This document shows, one piece after another, positions 62,458 to 64,000 of a DNA stretch of 64,000 nt. The notes beneath the pieces are model-generated. The model worked only from the letters and a program-made list of their open reading frames with translations. It was not told where the DNA came from and ran no database searches. Source of the stretch: Proteles cristata cristata (Eukaryota > Chordata > Mammalia > Carnivora > Hyaenidae); NCBI GenBank assembly GCA_017311185.1, contig JAESUZ010002554.1, forward strand, positions 868,001-932,000, given 5' to 3'. Position numbers and translations under genes: made by a program. Position 1 is the stretch's first letter. Each line of letters begins with the position of its first letter.

Positions 62458-62682
62458 TGGGGTGCCTGAGTGGCTCAGTCAGTTGAGCACTTTGGCTCAG
62501 GTCATGATCTCGTGGTTCGGGGGTTCAAGCCTCATATTGGGCTCTGTGCTGACAGCTCAGGGCCTGGAGCCTGCTTCAGATTCTGTGTCTTCTTCTCTCT
62601 CTACCCCACCCCCACTCGTGCTCTGTCTTTCTCTCAAAAATAATTAAACATTAAAAAATTAAAAATAAATAAAAATAAGTAA
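62458..62682 (+). mobile_element. CAN SINE, + strand, diverged
   Basis: GGGGTGCCTGAGTGGCTCAG head. Part of the tRNA-related region between the A box and 'ggctcaggtcatgatctcgt' is deleted. A-rich tail at 62636-62682. Confidence 0.88.
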
Positions 62683-63076
62683 ATCTCAGTAATGAAGATA
62701 AAGGAAAGGTATCTAAAGAGAACAATGTGTTCCTATAATCTTCTGAGTCATATTTTTCAACTAAATGAGAAGCAAAGTCAGCTGAGCCTAAGTGGGAGAA
62801 GAAAGTAGGTTTGAGGTTAAAGAACGTGAGAAATGATCAGCTAGTAAGTGAGAGTTAAGCAGACATTAGGGACACACAATAAGATCAGTCATAGTGGTGT
62901 GTTTTCCTTCAGCCACTTTCACGTTCAGCTGCTCTGGTTCACGGGCAGATTTAATCTGGTACACTGTGTTAAATTGTGTATAGATAGCATGTTATTTAAA
63001 TTACCTAACAACCCTACAAGTCATTTTCATCCTGTGTTTTCTGGATGAATTGAGCTGAAAGAATGTATCACTTTCT

Positions 63077-63290
63077 TTTTTTATTAAAATTTTTAACGTT
63101 TATTTATTTTTGAGATAGAGAGAGACAGAGTGCAAGCAAGGGAGGAAGAGCAGAGATGAAGAGGGAGGCACAGAATCTGAAACAAGCTTCACAGCGCAGA
63201 GCCTGATGAAGGGCTTGAACTCACAAACTGTAAGATCATGACCTGAGCCGAAGTCGGAAGGCTTAACTGACTGGACCACCCAGGTGCCCC
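63077..63290 (-). mobile_element. CAN SINE, - strand, first of a tandem pair
   Basis: The head complement CCACCCAGGTGCCCC is at 63276-63290, with a T-rich tail complement at the left. It abuts the next SINE directly. Confidence 0.9.
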
Positions 63291-63502
63291 TCTTTTATTT
63301 ATTTATTTATTTATTTTTTGAGTTTATTTACTTATTTGAGAGAGAGTGCGAGTGGAGAAGGGGTAGAGAGGGAGAGAGGGGATCCCAAGCAGGCTCCCTA
63401 TCATCAGTGCAGAGTCCTATGAGGGGTTCAAACCCATGAAATGCAAGACCATGACCTGAGCTGAAGTTGGACGCTTAACTGATTGAGCCACCCAGGTGCC
63501 CC
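63291..63502 (-). mobile_element. CAN SINE, - strand, second of a tandem pair
   Basis: It starts with a (TTTA)n tail complement (63295-63316) and ends in the head complement CCACCCAGGTGCCCC (63488-63502). AATGTATCACTTTCT occurs at 63062-63076 and 63506-63520, outside both SINEs. Confidence 0.9.
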
Positions 63503-63520
63503 AAAAATGTATCACTTTCT

Positions 63521-64000
63521 GAAGTCCTTGCAGATGGGAGGTATTAGAATTCAGAATTGAATTCAAATCTGTCACCTTCAAATCTCAAGTTATTAACTCT
63601 AATACAATGTCCCTATCAAATTAGACCTGTATCTTCATCTCTACATGTGCTTCCTGAAATGAACTAGCTTCAGAAAATGAAGACATGACCGATAGACAAT
63701 TTGTATACATTTTCATTGACTGAAACATTGATTGGAGTCAACAGAGTTGAGACAGCCAAAAAAGATTCATTAGGTATGGGCTAGACCACATCTAGAGACA
63801 CCAGTGCTGTGGTAGAGCATCAGCAAAATTGAACACATCACACAATGGGGAGCAGAGAGCATAGGGCAGAGCTTGGAAGCCATAAAACATGTAAAACATG
63901 GGGAATAAAAAAGCTATTTGGACTTGGAAAAACAGGACAGTAGCTGTATCTATTCACACCTCCAAGACTGTCATACACTGTGTGATTATGGAGCACAGAA
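63521..64000. other. Unassigned intronic DNA to window end
   Basis: Nothing recognisable in these last 480 bases. Confidence 0.4.

Larger units (their letters stand above)
53314..64000 (+). other. BBOX1: BBOX1 second intron (probably continuing past the window)
   Basis: No further BBOX1 exon was recognised by reading the three forward frames for the expected next block. The interval holds seven or more CAN SINEs, an L2 tail, an ancient repeat copy, and otherwise unassigned AT-rich DNA. Frames such as the 109-codon one at 57592-57921 show no relation to the enzyme. Confidence 0.6.

Overview
This window is nuclear DNA from a carnivoran mammal, almost certainly a cat (Felidae). The main evidence is about twenty copies of the tRNA-derived CAN SINE in its felid form, several 3'-end fragments of a carnivore LINE-1, and two recognisable vertebrate genes whose exons follow mammalian splice rules. 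There is no prokaryotic gene content, no CRISPR array, no operon and no plausible new defence-type system. Most open reading frames are chance frames in repeats or antisense shadows.

Two protein genes lie on the + strand, in the order seen on human 11p14. FIBIN (5487-6122) is an intact single-exon gene for a small secreted protein, with a GC-rich 5' leader, a short upstream ORF and a poly(A) signal at 7024. About 46 kb downstream are the first two coding exons of BBOX1 (51668-51886 and 53199-53313), encoding residues 1-111 of gamma-butyrobetaine dioxygenase, the last enzyme of carnitine synthesis. All four zinc ligands of its N-terminal domain are present. The catalytic exons lie beyond the window or were not recognised. 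The two genes have no evident functional link and are simply syntenic neighbours.

Layout: 1-5 kb upstream DNA with old L2 and MIR copies and one SINE; 5-7 kb FIBIN; 7-51 kb an intergenic interval of old repeats (MIR, L2, MER5A, MLT1-like LTRs, old L1), younger CAN SINEs and L1 tails, microsatellites, a solo LTR (32267-32827) and an internally deleted Tigger-type DNA transposon (35397-36635); 51.5-64 kb the 5' part of BBOX1, whose second intron is full of SINEs.

The most interesting structure is in the mobile DNA. At two sites, retrotransposition struck the same short target twice: a U6 snRNA fragment plus a SINE at 11.6-11.9 kb, and an L1 with an apparent 3' transduction plus a SINE at 42.36-42.81 kb. 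There is also a 49-bp inverted repeat (46/49 matches) with arms about 0.7 kb apart at 23.2 and 23.9 kb. Repeat family names come from recognising consensus patterns by eye and are less certain than the target-site duplications, which can be read directly.
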